A DNA stretch of 64,000 bases from Kryptolebias marmoratus (GCF_001649575.2 NC_051440.1:25183488-25247487), one strand, 5' to 3'; positions 1 to 11,814 are shown, numbered from the stretch's first letter. The notes: a model not told the origin generated them from the sequence alone. Numbers and translations are program-made.

Positions 1-169
1 AAGAGATATGAGATCTTCAGGTACCACTCTGCCTTCTGGGGCGATTTGACAGAAAACTATAAGACCTACAGGAAAAGTAAACACATTGCCTGAAGGAAGA
101 CAAAAATGCCTACGTTTCGATGTATAATTTGTTAATGTATCATAAAAAATGTGGGCGTAGGAGCAGTTT

Positions 170-545
170 GTTCGCTAAAAAATGTGTTGTGCTCAGACAG
201 CTCCACACTCTAGCTCGTTAGTGAGGTTAGAGTGTAACTGACAAAATTTCATGAAAATTCAGAAATTTTTGCGTGTTTTTTTGCGATTACGTCGCCATAG
301 TAACACGACACGCGAATTAAAATAGTAGCCCTCATGCCGAGACCGAGCCGGTCGTTCTGATATAAAATTTGTGGAGGTTCTTTGCCCGGTTCGGGCTGCA
401 TTAAGGGTAACGGAAGAATAATATATAATAAATAAAGAGACACCTTATTCGGTGTAGAGTAATAGGTGCCTGCATGCATTGCATGAGGCAGTACAATGCA
501 TTGTACTGCTCTCTATGCACTGCTGGCATGCCCCAATAACAATAA
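170..545 (+). repeat. probable interspersed repeat, class unknown
   Basis: The block has a composition unlike its flanks: a CpG-bearing segment near 290-400, a TA/AAT-rich stretch near 418-435, and a palindromic stretch near 470-510. I have a general memory of similar sequence being dispersed in other fish genomes, but no second copy occurs in this window. Boundaries are approximate and no terminal repeats were found. Confidence 0.3.
488..509. repeat. 22-bp perfect palindrome
   Basis: The left arm GCAGTACAATG is followed directly by its exact reverse complement CATTGTACTGC, with no spacer. It lies in the tail of the possible repeat at 170-545. Confidence 0.85.
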
Positions 546-1275
546 AGCAGTTAAAAGTGTGGTAAATATCTACTGCATATCTCATCTACTCTTGCAAACA
601 AATGAGTCTAAATGAAGCCAAAAAGCAAAAAAAGCTCAACAAAAAAAAAATACTTCTACATTTTGTTGTATAGTGAGTTCTTTACTAGTTAAAGACAATA
701 TGTCTTCTGTCACTTTGTGTCTAAAAACAAAATATAAAAGCTATTTGTGTCAAAGTTTTAAAATGTATGCTCTGCAGAAAAACACACGATTTAATAAAAC
801 ATTTAAACTGTTTTAAACTCTAATATCATTCATGGAAATAGTTTAAAGTAGTACTTATAAGAAGTACTTACACTGCATTAAATAACTAAATGCAGAAGAA
901 ACCCTTCTTGTTTGCAGAATAACCCTAACCTGAATTAAAACAGGTCTGACTTCATGTCAGGGAGGTTTGTGAAAACTATTTACCATCTCTCCTCTGCAGA
1001 ATAAACTCCTTGCCTATTCATGAGCATGTAAACTATAAATAAATTGCTTTAGTCCCCAAACAGCAGGTGAATATGGATGAGCACCTTTCCTTCCAAGGTT
1101 GTAGAAACTGAAGAAGACTGTCACAGTAACAGGCAGGTGGAAGTGGAGAGCTCTGTGATAAAGATGATGTTCGACGCAAATATTACCAGCAGTTCTTCAA
1201 TGTGTGAATTAGATGAAGACAGTTTCAAGGCTGGAAAAATGAAGCTGTGTCTCAAACATGCATTCTAACCGGCAG

Positions 1276-1290
1276 CCAGCAGGGGGCGAC
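1276..1290 (+). promoter_or_regulatory. CTCF-like motif, probably carried by a repeat
   Basis: CCAGCAGGGGGCGAC matches the core CTCF consensus closely. The surrounding sequence (about 1268-1310) resembles a dispersed fish repeat in which this motif is followed by a TGGTTGCAAA stretch. Binding is inferred from the motif only. Confidence 0.45.
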
Positions 1291-1409
1291 TTTTGTGGTT
1301 GCAAACAGAAATTATGTTTTTAAGCTCAAAAGAGTTTGTAAATTGTCTTGGTTTAAGTAAACTTTGACAGAAAGTACATGAAGTAAATATGTGAAACGCA
1401 TCTCAGTAC

Positions 1410-1611
1410 CTCATATGTGACACCACCGTCGGTGCCTGCATCCCATGGTATCAGGTCCGTCACAAGTCTCTGGACCCAGCCGCAGTCCTTGGTACAAAGG
1501 TCCTCTCCTGACAGCCCCACGTTCCAGTCCGGGCTGGGCCCCAGCATGGTGAGGAAGGACATGAGGTGACGCGTCCTGTCCACAGAAAACTCTGCTGACG
1601 GAGCTGCACGC
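1410..1611 (-). CDS. spon1: spon1 exon: core of the spondin domain
   Basis: This 202-nt exon begins with one base that completes a Leu codon split with the exon at 6531-6467, followed by 67 full codons ending ...GGVTYE. Landmarks are RAAPSAEFSVDRTRHLMSF, GPSPDWNVGLS, CTKDCGWVQ and DLIPWDAGTD, nearly identical to vertebrate F-spondin. The acceptor reads CCGTCCAG and the donor GTACTG, in phase 0. The spondin domain is a C2-like, metal-binding fold in the secreted protein, and the two Cys in CTKDC belong to its disulphides. The next exon should begin with the SPNKP region but lies outside the window. Confidence 0.95.
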
Positions 1612-2641
1612 CTGGACGGAATGGTTGAAAATAAAAACTGTGAAAATACTTTAAATATAGCTCCAAAATTAAACAGAAAATGAGAAACTGCTGTCCTTGA
1701 AACTTCGTTTAATTACATTCAAAATGACCTCTTCTCAGGTCGTGATCTCTGACCCAGGTCACACTGCTAATTGGGTAATAATTGCAGCTCTAAAATAGCC
1801 AATCAGAAGCAGAAAATTTCCCATTATGTTGTATTGTCTTTGCATGTCTACAACATAATGACTGCAGTAGGATATTATGAACACAATAATGAGGTGATTT
1901 GAAGTGTCTTTGCAGAAAAAAAATACATCTTAGTGACCTAATTATCTCATTATAACCCAGACATGAGCACAAACACTTGCAGAATAATGTGAAGATAACT
2001 TGATAACTTTGCATAAATAACTGAAAAACACGAGCAAATGTTTCATGGTTAGCGATTGTGTGAGTCAGTGCATGCATGTGTGTGTCATTAGTAAAAGAAG
2101 TAGAAGCACAATGTATCACAAATGGCAAACAATGCTAGGAGGTGCAATTAAACAGATGTTTGGTGAAGGATATGCATCTGTGTGTGTCTGTGTGTGTTTA
2201 TGCTCATGCAGTCCTGAGGGCTATAATTGTGATAAGTCTTTAATTGCTCTTGAGCTAATTCCAGACAGGGCACAGGATGCTAAAGTGTGTCATTATTTAT
2301 CCAAGCCAGTCTGCCAATTATAAAGAATAAAGAGAACATCATCAGAAAAACAATAAAGATGTTTATTATTTATACATTACAATAGTATCTGAATTATAAT
2401 TACATTAAACAGTTCATGCACTGAGCTGGAACAGAAAATGTTCCTGAGCTTTTAAGTTCTGCTAATTATTTGTGCTAATTAAGAATTTCCTCATGATGCA
2501 GATTAAGTCTTTGTCATTTGTTCAGAAGTCAAGTGATCAAAGTCTGACATTCAGTCGCAAAGAAAGAAAAAAATGTTTCATCCGTTGCAGAAAGTATATT
2601 GATCACCAGAATCAAACATAGAGCTATTAACAGATAAAATT

Positions 2642-5077
2642 ATGAACATCTTTGTGGGGAGTTGTAACAAAACAGTTATTTTGTGTGGTGACTTTAATAT
2701 TGACCTTGGGAATAAAACAGACTCAAATAATATTGGTACATTTATAAATTCAATGCACAGTTTAAATCTTTATCCCCTGATATTAAAACCTACCAGAATC
2801 ACAACTCATAGTGCAACAATAATTGACAACATTTTTACAAACATAACAAATGGAGAAGTGATTGGTGGTATTTTAACAACTGATGTAAGTGATCATTTAC
2901 CCGTTTTCATGATTTATAAAAATGATCAATATAATACAAAAGCAGTGACAATCAAGAAAAAAATAATAAATACATCAAAAAAGGCTTTGGATAAATTAAA
3001 GAATGATTTGGGAAAACAAAACTGGAAGGATGTATATGTTAATGATGTAAACAAAGCATATGATATTTTCATGAATATCTTGGGTGCTTTATATGAAAAG
3101 AATTGTGTACAAAACAATTACACAAAGAGAGACGTTGACAAACCATGGATGACAAAAGGGTTGAGAAATGCTTGCAAAAAAAAGAATAACTTGTATTCAT
3201 GCTTCCTGAAATTAAGAACAAAAGAATCGGAAGATAAATACAAGAAATATAAAAACAAGCTAGTATGGATTATAAGAAAGCATAAGAAAGAATATTACAG
3301 TGATTTATTAGACAAAAGTAAAAGTGATATGAAGGCAACATGGCAAATAATGAATAGTGTTTTGAAAAATAAAGCAAAATCAGGTATTTCACAATATTTT
3401 GTTAAAGATGATAATGAAATATATGATCAGCATGAAATTGTAAATGAATTTAATAATTATTTTGTGAATGTTGGCCCAAGTCTTGCAGCTAAAATACCAA
3501 TAGTCAAGACTGTAAGTCATACAGTGATGGGTTGTACAGAAAGTATTTTTCTTGATGGAACTGACAAAGAAGAAATTATGAATATTGTAAAAAATTTTGC
3601 AAACAAAAGATCTAAAGACTGGGTTGACATGGACATGATGTTTGTGAAGGAAATAATGGGTTGTGTTATTGAGCCGTTTACATATATATGTAATTTATCA
3701 TTTTCAACTGGAATATTTCCAGATAATATGAAGACAGCTAAAGTAATTCCTCTCTACAAGAGTGGTGAAAAATGTATGTTTACAAACTACAGACCAATAT
3801 CCCTGTTACCACAGTTTTCAAAAATTTTGGAAAAACTGTTTGTGACCAGATTAGACCAGTTCATTGATAAACAAAATATTTTAAATAACAATCAATATGG
3901 TTTTAGAGCAAATAAATCTACATCAATGGCTCTAATGGACTTAATAGAACAAATAACAACTGCTGTTGATCAAAAACAGTGCTGTGTCAGTATTTATGTG
4001 GATTTAAAGAAGGCATTCGACACCATTGATCACAATATTCTCCTTGAAAAATTGAATAAATATGGCATAAGAGGCCCAGTACTACAGTGGGTATCAAGTT
4101 ATTTATCAAACAGGAAACAGTTTGTCCAAATAAATGATATAAGATCTGAACTCTGTGGTATCACATGTGGGGTTCCTCAGGGTTCTGTTCTTGGACCAAA
4201 GTTATTTATTTTATATGTGAATGACTTGGTGAATGTGTCGGGGTTGCTTAAATGTGTTTTATTTGCTGATGACACTACATTTATTTGTTTGGGTGAAGAC
4301 ATAGAACAGATGTTGGAGATGATGCAGACGGAATTTGTAAAAATACAAACTTGGTTTAAAGTTAATAAATTATCGTTAAATATAGATAAAACTAATTATA
4401 TGATATTCAGTAATAAAAAGAGAACTGTCAATGGTACGTTTAAAGTTGAAATCTGTAGAGTCAGTGAGGTGAAGTTTCTGGGTGTCATCATTGATGAAAA
4501 GTTAACATGGAGAGCTCATATAGATTATTTAAGAACAAAAATATCAAGATCTATTGCAGTACTACATAAAGTAAAGGACATATTTAATGATAAAGCACTA
4601 TTTATATTATATAATGCAATAATTGTTCCACACTTGATTTATTGTATAGAAGTCTGGGGGAATGCATGTAAAACTATTACTGATCCTATTTTTATTTTGC
4701 AGAAAAGAGCTGTAAGAATTATCACAAGAAAGCATTACTATCACCCATCAAATATATTATTTCAGGAATTGGGATTGTTAAAATTTTATGAGTTGGTTGA
4801 TTATTATGTTTTGCAGATTATGTATAAGGCTCATAAAAATATATTACCTATGAACATTCAATTAAATTTCGTTAAGAGAATAAGTAATTATAATCTCAAG
4901 GGACTAGAAATATTCATAAAACCTAAAATTAGAACAAACTTGAAGGATAAATGCACTTCAGTCAGAGGAGTAAGATTATGGAATGGTCTGGATTATGATT
5001 ATAAAAATGCTGGTTCAATTAATTCATTTAAGAGAATGATAAAAGTTCATTTGTTAAAAAACTATGAATTTGTATAA
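2642..5077 (+). CDS. LINE ORF2-like protein, partial endonuclease plus reverse transcriptase
   Basis: 811 codons without interruption. Residues 1 to about 95 are the C-terminal half of the endonuclease, with CGDFNIDL near residue 16 and SDHLPVF near 85. The reverse transcriptase follows: YRPISLLP, QYGFR, YVDLKKAFDT (about 452-461), GVPQGSVLGP (about 510-519) and the catalytic FADDT (about 541). The C-terminal part has the PHLIYCIEVWG and LQKRAVRIIT motifs of the CR1/L2/Jockey group. The Met at 2642 is simply the first ATG after a TGA in the same frame, not the natural start. The intact frame suggests fairly recent insertion. Confidence 0.85.
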   Translation: MNIFVGSCNKTVILCGDFNIDLGNKTDSNNIGTFINSMHSLNLYPLILKPTRITTHSATIIDNIFTNITNGEVIGGILTTDVSDHLPVFMIYKNDQYNTKAVTIKKKIINTSKKALDKLKNDLGKQNWKDVYVNDVNKAYDIFMNILGALYEKNCVQNNYTKRDVDKPWMTKGLRNACKKKNNLYSCFLKLRTKESEDKYKKYKNKLVWIIRKHKKEYYSDLLDKSKSDMKATWQIMNSVLKNKAKSGISQYFVKDDNEIYDQHEIVNEFNNYFVNVGPSLAAKIPIVKTVSHTVMGCTESIFLDGTDKEEIMNIVKNFANKRSKDWVDMDMMFVKEIMGCVIEPFTYICNLSFSTGIFPDNMKTAKVIPLYKSGEKCMFTNYRPISLLPQFSKILEKLFVTRLDQFIDKQNILNNNQYGFRANKSTSMALMDLIEQITTAVDQKQCCVSIYVDLKKAFDTIDHNILLEKLNKYGIRGPVLQWVSSYLSNRKQFVQINDIRSELCGITCGVPQGSVLGPKLFILYVNDLVNVSGLLKCVLFADDTTFICLGEDIEQMLEMMQTEFVKIQTWFKVNKLSLNIDKTNYMIFSNKKRTVNGTFKVEICRVSEVKFLGVIIDEKLTWRAHIDYLRTKISRSIAVLHKVKDIFNDKALFILYNAIIVPHLIYCIEVWGNACKTITDPIFILQKRAVRIITRKHYYHPSNILFQELGLLKFYELVDYYVLQIMYKAHKNILPMNIQLNFVKRISNYNLKGLEIFIKPKIRTNLKDKCTSVRGVRLWNGLDYDYKNAGSINSFKRMIKVHLLKNYEFV

Positions 5078-5167
5078 TTTGTATTGTAGGAGTTACTGTT
5101 TGAGGAGTTGAATTTTCGTTTTTGTTTTATTTGATGTTATTTGATTATTACCATTTTTGAAATTGAT

Positions 5168-5218
5168 ATTATTATTATTATTATTATTATCATTACTACT
5201 ATTATTATTATTATTATT
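5168..5218 (+). repeat. (ATT)n run in the LINE 3' UTR
   Basis: Two runs of ATT repeats separated by CATTACTACT lie between the LINE stop codon and its A-rich tail. Confidence 0.8.
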
Positions 5219-5561
5219 TTTAAATAGGGGCAGATATTATAAGATTTTTTTCTTCTTCTGCTACCTTTCTTTTTTTTTTTTGTTTGATTTGCATTTTTTT
5301 TGTATGTGAATGTTTTGTTTTTAAAATGAAAATGAATAAACTGAATAAAAAAAAATGAACTCAGCACTGAAAGCAAATTCTTTCTTCATTCGTGTCGTTC
5401 TCAATTTTGCAGAAGAATATAATTTGAATGACTATGAAATTAAGGAGGCAACTTTTATTTTGTAGGGCTCAGAGATAAACCCAAGCACACTGTGAACAAT
5501 AATCTTTGAAACTGAGATAAAACCAAAAAAATGAGAATGATCTCCAAGAACACTTAGAAGC

Positions 5562-5592
5562 TATTAATTAATTAATTAACTAATTAATTAAA
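5562..5592. repeat. (TTAA)n-like microsatellite
   Basis: About seven imperfect TTAA units, interrupted by TTAACTAA. Simple repeat in a spon1 intron. Confidence 0.8.
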
Positions 5593-6466
5593 GGCCGCGA
5601 TCTGTGGATCTATCTCCCGCTTCATCCCACCATCAGGTACTTGAACTCCTCTGTTTGAGGCCAACTCCTGTTTCTGAAGGCACAGGCTGAAGGTTTTTTG
5701 CTTTACACCTTCAACCCAGCTGTCTCTGTAGGATTCTCATCAAGTGAATTAACTCATATGTGAGAGTTAAACTGTTACAGCTTCAAACAACCGGAGGAAC
5801 ATTGAACGACAGAGTTCAACTCTACAAGCAGGTAAGAAAACCAGCTTCCTGCACAATAAAAGCATGAAGTAGCCACCCTGGCTACAATGCTACCAGATAT
5901 GACTAACAATCATTAATTTGAGTTTCAGTTTGACTTAAAGGTACTCATTGCAAAGTCATATATACCGGATAAAAGAAAATCATAAAGTAATGAACATCAA
6001 TGGTTGTTGTGTCTTTAAGTAAAACATTTTAAGCAAAATTTGTGACCAGATGCCAACTATGCATGCATTTATTTACATATGAAAGCATTCAAATAATGAA
6101 ATTACTGGTCCAGAAGATGTTTTGTAAAAGCCAGAACCTTGTTTTTATGATGCTCCACCGTCCTGCTTGATCCTCAATATTTATTCTTGACAGTTACCTC
6201 ACTCGTTTTTCTTTTCTTTCACATTTAGCAGCAGATTCGCTCTTATATAACCACCTAAACTTCTTCTCTGAGATCTTTTATTTGCTTATCTAACCAGATA
6301 AATATCCAGCTTTAAATGCATTTCAGAACTGCATTCAGTATATCTGAAAATCTACTGGAGCATTTGATATAATCCAGGACAGCCCGTTTTATGTTTGCTC
6401 TTTCACATCCATTAGGTTACTGATATTTAACAGAAGTGCTTTTCTCTTTGACGCTGGGATACTTAC

Positions 6467-6531
6467 AGGTTGAGTGGCTGCCACGCCGGCCACTGAGCCT
6501 TGGTTTTAATGACAGTCAGCACTTCATCACC
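6467..6531 (-). CDS. spon1: spon1 exon: start of the spondin domain, QWPAWQPLN segment
   Basis: A 65-nt exon too short for a normal ORF search. The acceptor CTTTGCAG is followed by GDEVLTVIKTKAQWPAWQPLN and two bases (CT) of a split Leu codon, then donor GTAAGT. The sequence matches the segment just after the EEEIRQ part of F-spondin. It starts in phase 0, as required by the exon at 38311-38163, and its last two bases are completed by the G that opens the exon at 1611. It follows a very long intron. Confidence 0.93.
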
Positions 6532-7124
6532 CTGCAAAGACACACAGAGCGATGGAGAGAGTTATGAGAGCTGATTTGCCACTAAACTGACAACTAAAAA
6601 GAAACACTGACAGAAAAAAAAGCCCAAATTGGCTAATTGACATGACTGAGGGCAAGTACTCTCATCCAAGGACAGCAAAGTGTGTACCGCTTTTCAGAGG
6701 CTTAAGAGGCTGGACAAAGTATGTCTGTTATCATGAGAAAATGGCTCGGCGCTGTTTTATTAAAGCCGTCTGTTATTCTGCAGGGGAACAGCACCCACTG
6801 CAGTCTATATTCTCTTTGTACCATTAAGGGCACTTTATGGGCTGTGCAACACATTATCTGTCATAATGCATCCTATCTAATTATGCAGCCAAAAGCAGGA
6901 GGACGAATGACAGATGTGGTTTGGTGCATCAGCTGATTAGAAGAGAATTGCTCTTTATTGTTTTCTTTACTTCTCTATATTTTAATCTGTTCCTTCTTAA
7001 AACATGAACACAAAAACAAAAGTACTTTTTGTTTGGTAATTTTATTTGAGTTTTTTCCTGGATGACTGAAGGTTACACAGGCGCTTTAATCCTCCTCTTT
7101 CCTGGGGCGGGGTGAAGAAAACAA

Positions 7125-7144
7125 GTGTGTGTGTGTGTGTGTGT
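7125..7144. repeat. (GT)10 microsatellite
   Basis: Perfect dinucleotide run, followed by a degenerate TTGTGTTTGTG extension. Confidence 0.9.
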
Positions 7145-7511
7145 TGTCTTCTTGTGTTTGTGTTTATGTGTTGAGGAAAACAAGAGTACAAGAGAGTTCA
7201 TCGTCTCTTCAGTGCAGCTCGGGGCTTTGTGGCTTCGATGGCCTCAGACCTCCCCTTCACCATCCTCCGCCTTATCGCACACACACATAACAAGGTCGAG
7301 AATAATCACACTCGCACAGATGGATACACGCAGACATATACGGAGACAATTTAAGACGAGCAGTGAGACAGAAACACAAAGTGGTTTCGGCAAACTGCCA
7401 AGAAGGTAAGAGAAGCAGAATCATAATTACAAAAAACAAGCAGCAACAATCCAGACAGGAACAGCTGAGAACAAAAATGATCTTCTCATTGCAAAACAAA
7501 AATAAACAATC

Positions 7512-7690
7512 ATTATTACCCACCTAAAAAAGGCGAAAGGTGGGCAATAATGTCTTTGCATATGTGTGACTGCAAAATATCTCAAATACCTCATGAACCA
7601 CATTCAGGAGGTCACAGGATGGACATCTAGAACTGATAACAAGAAGAGTCAAAGACATTACTAAGAAAAGAAAATAACCTCTTCGAGACT
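7512..7690 (+). repeat. family H copy 1: 5' end with terminal hairpin
   Basis: Starts with an inverted repeat: CATTATTACCCACCT pairs with AGGTGGGCAATAATG (14 of 15) around a 12-nt loop. It continues with GTGTGACTGCAAAATATCTC, CTCATGAACC and ATGGACATCTAGAACTGAT, shared in order with the copies at 17.4 and 47.8 kb. The 3' half is absent or too diverged to see. Confidence 0.55.
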
Positions 7691-8035
7691 CAAAAAACCC
7701 AACATAAGGAAATAAAAATCTTGTTTGATTCAAAGAATTCACACGAAGTGAATGCATTTTTTCTTTTCTTTTTACCTTTTACTATAATCAAATGCTTGAC
7801 ATTTTGATTTAATATTTTTTAAAAGTGAAAACCTCCTCTTGGAGTGAAAAAGTCCTGCACGTTTTGTGGCAGACCACAGCTGATGGCTTGTAGTGTAAAA
7901 AGCTTTGTGGAGGCTGGCAGGAGATGCAAATCTCTCCGTAATGGTTTTGTTTGTTTACGGTAATTATGGTAATGGTACGAAATAACTGTGATTTTCCAAT
8001 ATTTAAATGTTCGTGACATTTTTGAGATCAGTTGC

Positions 8036-8315
8036 TGAAAACAAAAGGAAGAACAGAGCGATGGAGGAGGAGGGCGGGGCTCGGAAAGCAGGAGGAGAAA
8101 TGAAAAGTTGGAGAAAAATGAGAAGGATTAGTGCACAGTGTGAGAGATGAGATGGGGGAAGAGAAAATGGTCTGACTGAAAATAATAAGGGATGAGAGGA
8201 AGATGAGGGCAGGGATGAAGGATTAAAATGGGACTGAAGTGAAACAAAGGAGGAAAATGGCAAGACTGGAAGCAAAGAAAGTGAGAAGAAGAAATGAGCA
8301 GTCAGAGGAGAAACT
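8036..8315. repeat. purine-rich tract
   Basis: About 280 bp dominated by A and G on the plus strand with few pyrimidines. The minus-strand reading frame here (Ser/Pro/Phe-rich) is a compositional artefact. No gene was recognised. Confidence 0.6.
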
Positions 8316-11300
8316 GATGTGTTTCTTTTATTTATTACACTTTACAGTCATTCCATTCATTTGATTCTTTTTGACAACACACATCCTTCACTCAACACGT
8401 CTTCTTGCTCTTTTCTGTTTTCTTTGCAAATAAATTTCTAAAATATTCACTGGTTTAAGTTTTCAGTTTGTACAGAATAAAAAAGGACGTCTGCAAACAG
8501 ACAAACAGGTGAGCAGGGTCACTGAGGGAGCTGATTTATCACCTTGGATTCATGGTAACTTTGACATAAATTTCATTACAGCACAGTTTCTTCTAATAAT
8601 ACAATGAGTAAAATGCAAAAGTGGTGATCCCATTGAGTTTAAAGCATTTATGGTGGTTGTGCTTTAGTGGCTGTGACACAAAATTTGAGTTTTTTTATGA
8701 AGCTTTATAATTTAAATGCAGTTTTAGTTCATTGTGCAGCAGTCATTAACCTGTATTTGAGGAAACAGACAATTAACTGCTGGAAAGTTTGTCAGAGCAG
8801 GTTTATTTTTATCTCTTGATTTAGAGTTTCAAAAATACACAACAATAAGGAAGACATAATGACAAACACCAGTTTTCTTGGCACTGTTCCACACAAAAAT
8901 GCAGTTTTTCCAAAACATTCTTTTTCTTTGTCTTTTCTGAAAAATATCCGTTTCTAGAAACGTCTTCATCCACAGAAAAACGATGAAAACGACCCGAAAC
9001 GCTGCAGTAACTATGCCAGGCCTGTGTGTGGCGCTGTAATGCAGGAAACAAGGCGTGGAGCATGTCCATAAAGTATAAACAGAACAAGAAAAAGAGGAAA
9101 AGAGGACGCCCTCGGGCTGTAGTTTAGATTAAAAGTGGGGTTAGGACGTTATCGTTCTCAAAAGCTTGAGTTTTGGCTGCCCGAAACAAAAAACACAAGG
9201 GTGGCGTTTCATATTTTTTAAACCCATTATCAAAAAACAAAACAAAACATTCTGGATCTTGTGAAATGCCTTTTTCATGTGGCTGGAAAATGTTAGCACC
9301 TTGTTTGGGATCTGCAGACTTCTATTTCAAACTTACAAATCATAGCATAAAACATGAATTCTTCCTGATTCCTGCTTGATTTCCTGCAAAATTCTAATTC
9401 TATTCATGCTTTTTTAGGGTAAAACAAATCTATTGTGCTTTGCTGCTGCCAAATAATTTACATCAGAGGTTTAATATTTGAGAAAAATTATCTAAACGTC
9501 AAGTGTTTTAAATCCTGTACACACATTTCCACTTATGACATTTACATTTTTACTTTTAATAGCTGGAAGTCACCATTTTTCTGAACTTGAAGGAGACCTA
9601 AAAGTTTTATTTTTATCAACAGATGACAAAAATGTAAGCTACGAGCTGAACATACTGTAGATGGTTAACAGTTAATCTGTCACAAAAATCAATAAATGTC
9701 AGTATAGATAAGAGAGACTGGTGTCCATACAGATCTGCAAAGTCTTAGCTAAGGGACTTAATGCATAATTGTCTTAATATGCACAAACTGAGCTAATATT
9801 TACTCATATTTTAGGCCAACAGGGATCCATATGCACAGCCTTATTCATCGTCATCGCTCAGGATGCTGCATCTTATTCTACCAAAGAGCGGAGTCTCAAT
9901 CCTTTGTCAGAGATTTGCTGCCATTTGTGCTTTTCCCAGACTCCACAGCAGCAGGTGTGACAGCAATAAAAAAATAAAGAGGAAACAGCTGAGGCCCCGG
10001 ACACATCTTTCAAAAAAAAATGACAAAGATTAGTGAGTGACACTGCTGCCAAACACAAGTGTACACGGAGCTGAGGTGAAGGCTTGAGTAAAAAGATTAC
10101 TGTGACTCGCTGCTGCGTCTGAGCCGTGACAGCAAACATCTATATCTGGACCGTCAGCCTGCTGGATGGCAAAAAGTGTAAACCGGGGGAGGCAGAGACA
10201 GGAGAACAGAAAATCACAGGGACAAAAACAGCTCCTCTGTTCCAGTTTATTACACCAGAAACAAAACGGCAGACAGAAGTCAATAAAACAATTCTTACTA
10301 CGGCAAAAAGAAAGGGTTGGGGTAAAATATAAGACTAGAAATTATCAAATTTTAGCCATTAAATAAGTGATAAATATTCATTCCAGCTGATATTATAAAA
10401 ACACTTTAAATTAACTTAACTCAGTGTCCCTTTACCTTTTTAGTGGTTGCAAATACAAATCTACTGGAGTGATTCTTAATTGATTCTCTTAAGATTCATG
10501 ACTTTACAAGATATCCCTCATAATAATTAGAAATAAGACACTTTAAATTAAGAGATTAAATCTAATTGGTCAACAAAAACAAGTGATTTATGCATTTGGA
10601 CCCATTTAAAGACAGATTTCTGCGTAACGTCTTCAGACTTTACTGAAACAATTTCAGCAGCAGCAGGAAATACAACCTGCGGCGTTCCTCCCTAAACCCC
10701 CTCAATCGGCTCAGTTCTGCCCGGTTATCACTCCATTCACTTTGGAATGAAGTTCTGTCAGGAGGGACTCCGTGACAAGAGGATCTGTATTGTCTTTTCA
10801 GACTTGTCTAATAAAGGAAAATGAGCCTGGGGACTTTGGGAGACGGTGTCTAATAAAAAATCAACACTGCACTAATGCAATTACAATTGCTCGTAGGCTG
10901 TGTAACAGATGGATGGCTGGGCCACTGCGTTGTTACTCAGTCAGATAAAATTCACAGCTTAGGTCAAAACACACACACACACACCGGCGCTTAGAAATGC
11001 CACACAGAAAAACACATTTGATGGTTTTATCTGAAGACGAGTGCATGATGAAACAATTTAACCTTGTGGAAATAGATTGCAATTCCCTTCGTCTTGCAAG
11101 ACGACTTCAATCATTTGCTAAATCTTATTTTGCAAACACAGCGCACGGCTGTTTTAGCTCAGAGGGTTATTTATCAACCGCCTGTGACATGGAGCTGAAG
11201 CCAAGAGTGAAGTCGCATCATCTGTCCAATTACATCGTCATTCACTTCTCCCTCAAGCAAGCGGCTGTAATTCTACTGTGTCCTCTTATAGTAAAAGCAG

Positions 11301-11814
11301 CTTTCAGACGAGCAAAGAACATTTTTACCTGCCAGAAAAAATTATAATTTCTACAACATCTGATAAAGTCTGACATGAGCTTGGAGTCAGAATTGCTCCT
11401 AATTTAAGATCTACATTCTCAGATCGCAGATCTCCATCACTGCCCAGATCTCAGCAAGTTTTGTAAATATTTAATATTTCACATCAACCCATAGTTGGAG
11501 CTTCACCAAACATCCTAACACCTGATTAGACGTGAGCCTTTATGAATGTTTTATCAAACTGTGAAGATGATTGGCACATATTTTTGTTTTGTTTGATGCA
11601 GTCGAGTAATGTCCTGCCGGTACTTTTAATAAAGGATTTCAGTCTGGTTTAGGATTAATACATATTTTTCTGCAGCACGAGCAAAAAAACACAGAAAAAT
11701 GTTGAGGGTGATCATGTTTTTGTGTCCGTGTCTGTGCAAACGTGTGTTTTCTTTTCTGTTTTATTATTTTTGTTGTGTATTTTATTGAAACATTCAGAAA
11801 GTATGAACTTTTAG
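8316..11814. other. intronic DNA without recognised features
   Basis: AT-rich sequence with a short (CA)n near 10973-10984. The reading frames are short, overlap one another and show no family motif. Confidence 0.5.

Larger units (their letters stand above)
1..1409 (-). other. spon1 intron, 5' part (continues outside the window)
   Basis: Sequence after the donor of the exon ending at 1410. The next exon, which should begin with the serine codon following VTYE, is not in the window. It holds a probable interspersed repeat (170-545) with a perfect palindrome and a CTCF-like motif near 1280. The short reading frames here have no recognisable product. Confidence 0.7.
2594..5356 (+). mobile_element. 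5'-truncated non-LTR retrotransposon (CR1/L2/Jockey group)
   Basis: The element contains the end of an apurinic endonuclease-like domain, a full reverse transcriptase and a C-terminal region, then a 3' UTR with TTA repeats and a terminal A-rich tail (near 5335-5356). Upstream of the first ATG the same frame reads KVY-stop-SPESN, which looks like endonuclease sequence, so the element starts at or before about 2594. It is truncated, since the N-terminal endonuclease motifs are missing. No convincing target-site duplication was found. It lies antisense inside a spon1 intron. Confidence 0.85.
1612..6466 (-). other. spon1 intron, about 4.9 kb, carrying an antisense LINE
   Basis: Most of it is the LINE at 2594-5356, which lies in the opposite orientation to spon1. 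The remainder (1612-2593 and 5357-6466) is AT-rich, with a TG-rich run near 2183-2200 and a TTAA run near 5562. No further spon1 exon was seen. Confidence 0.8.

Noticed and set aside
5562..5592. TTAA run considered as piggyBac target or end
   Set aside because: It is a simple tandem repeat without adjacent terminal repeats.
8003..8275. Ser/Pro/Phe-rich minus-strand frame
   Set aside because: Artefact of the purine-rich tract; no motif.
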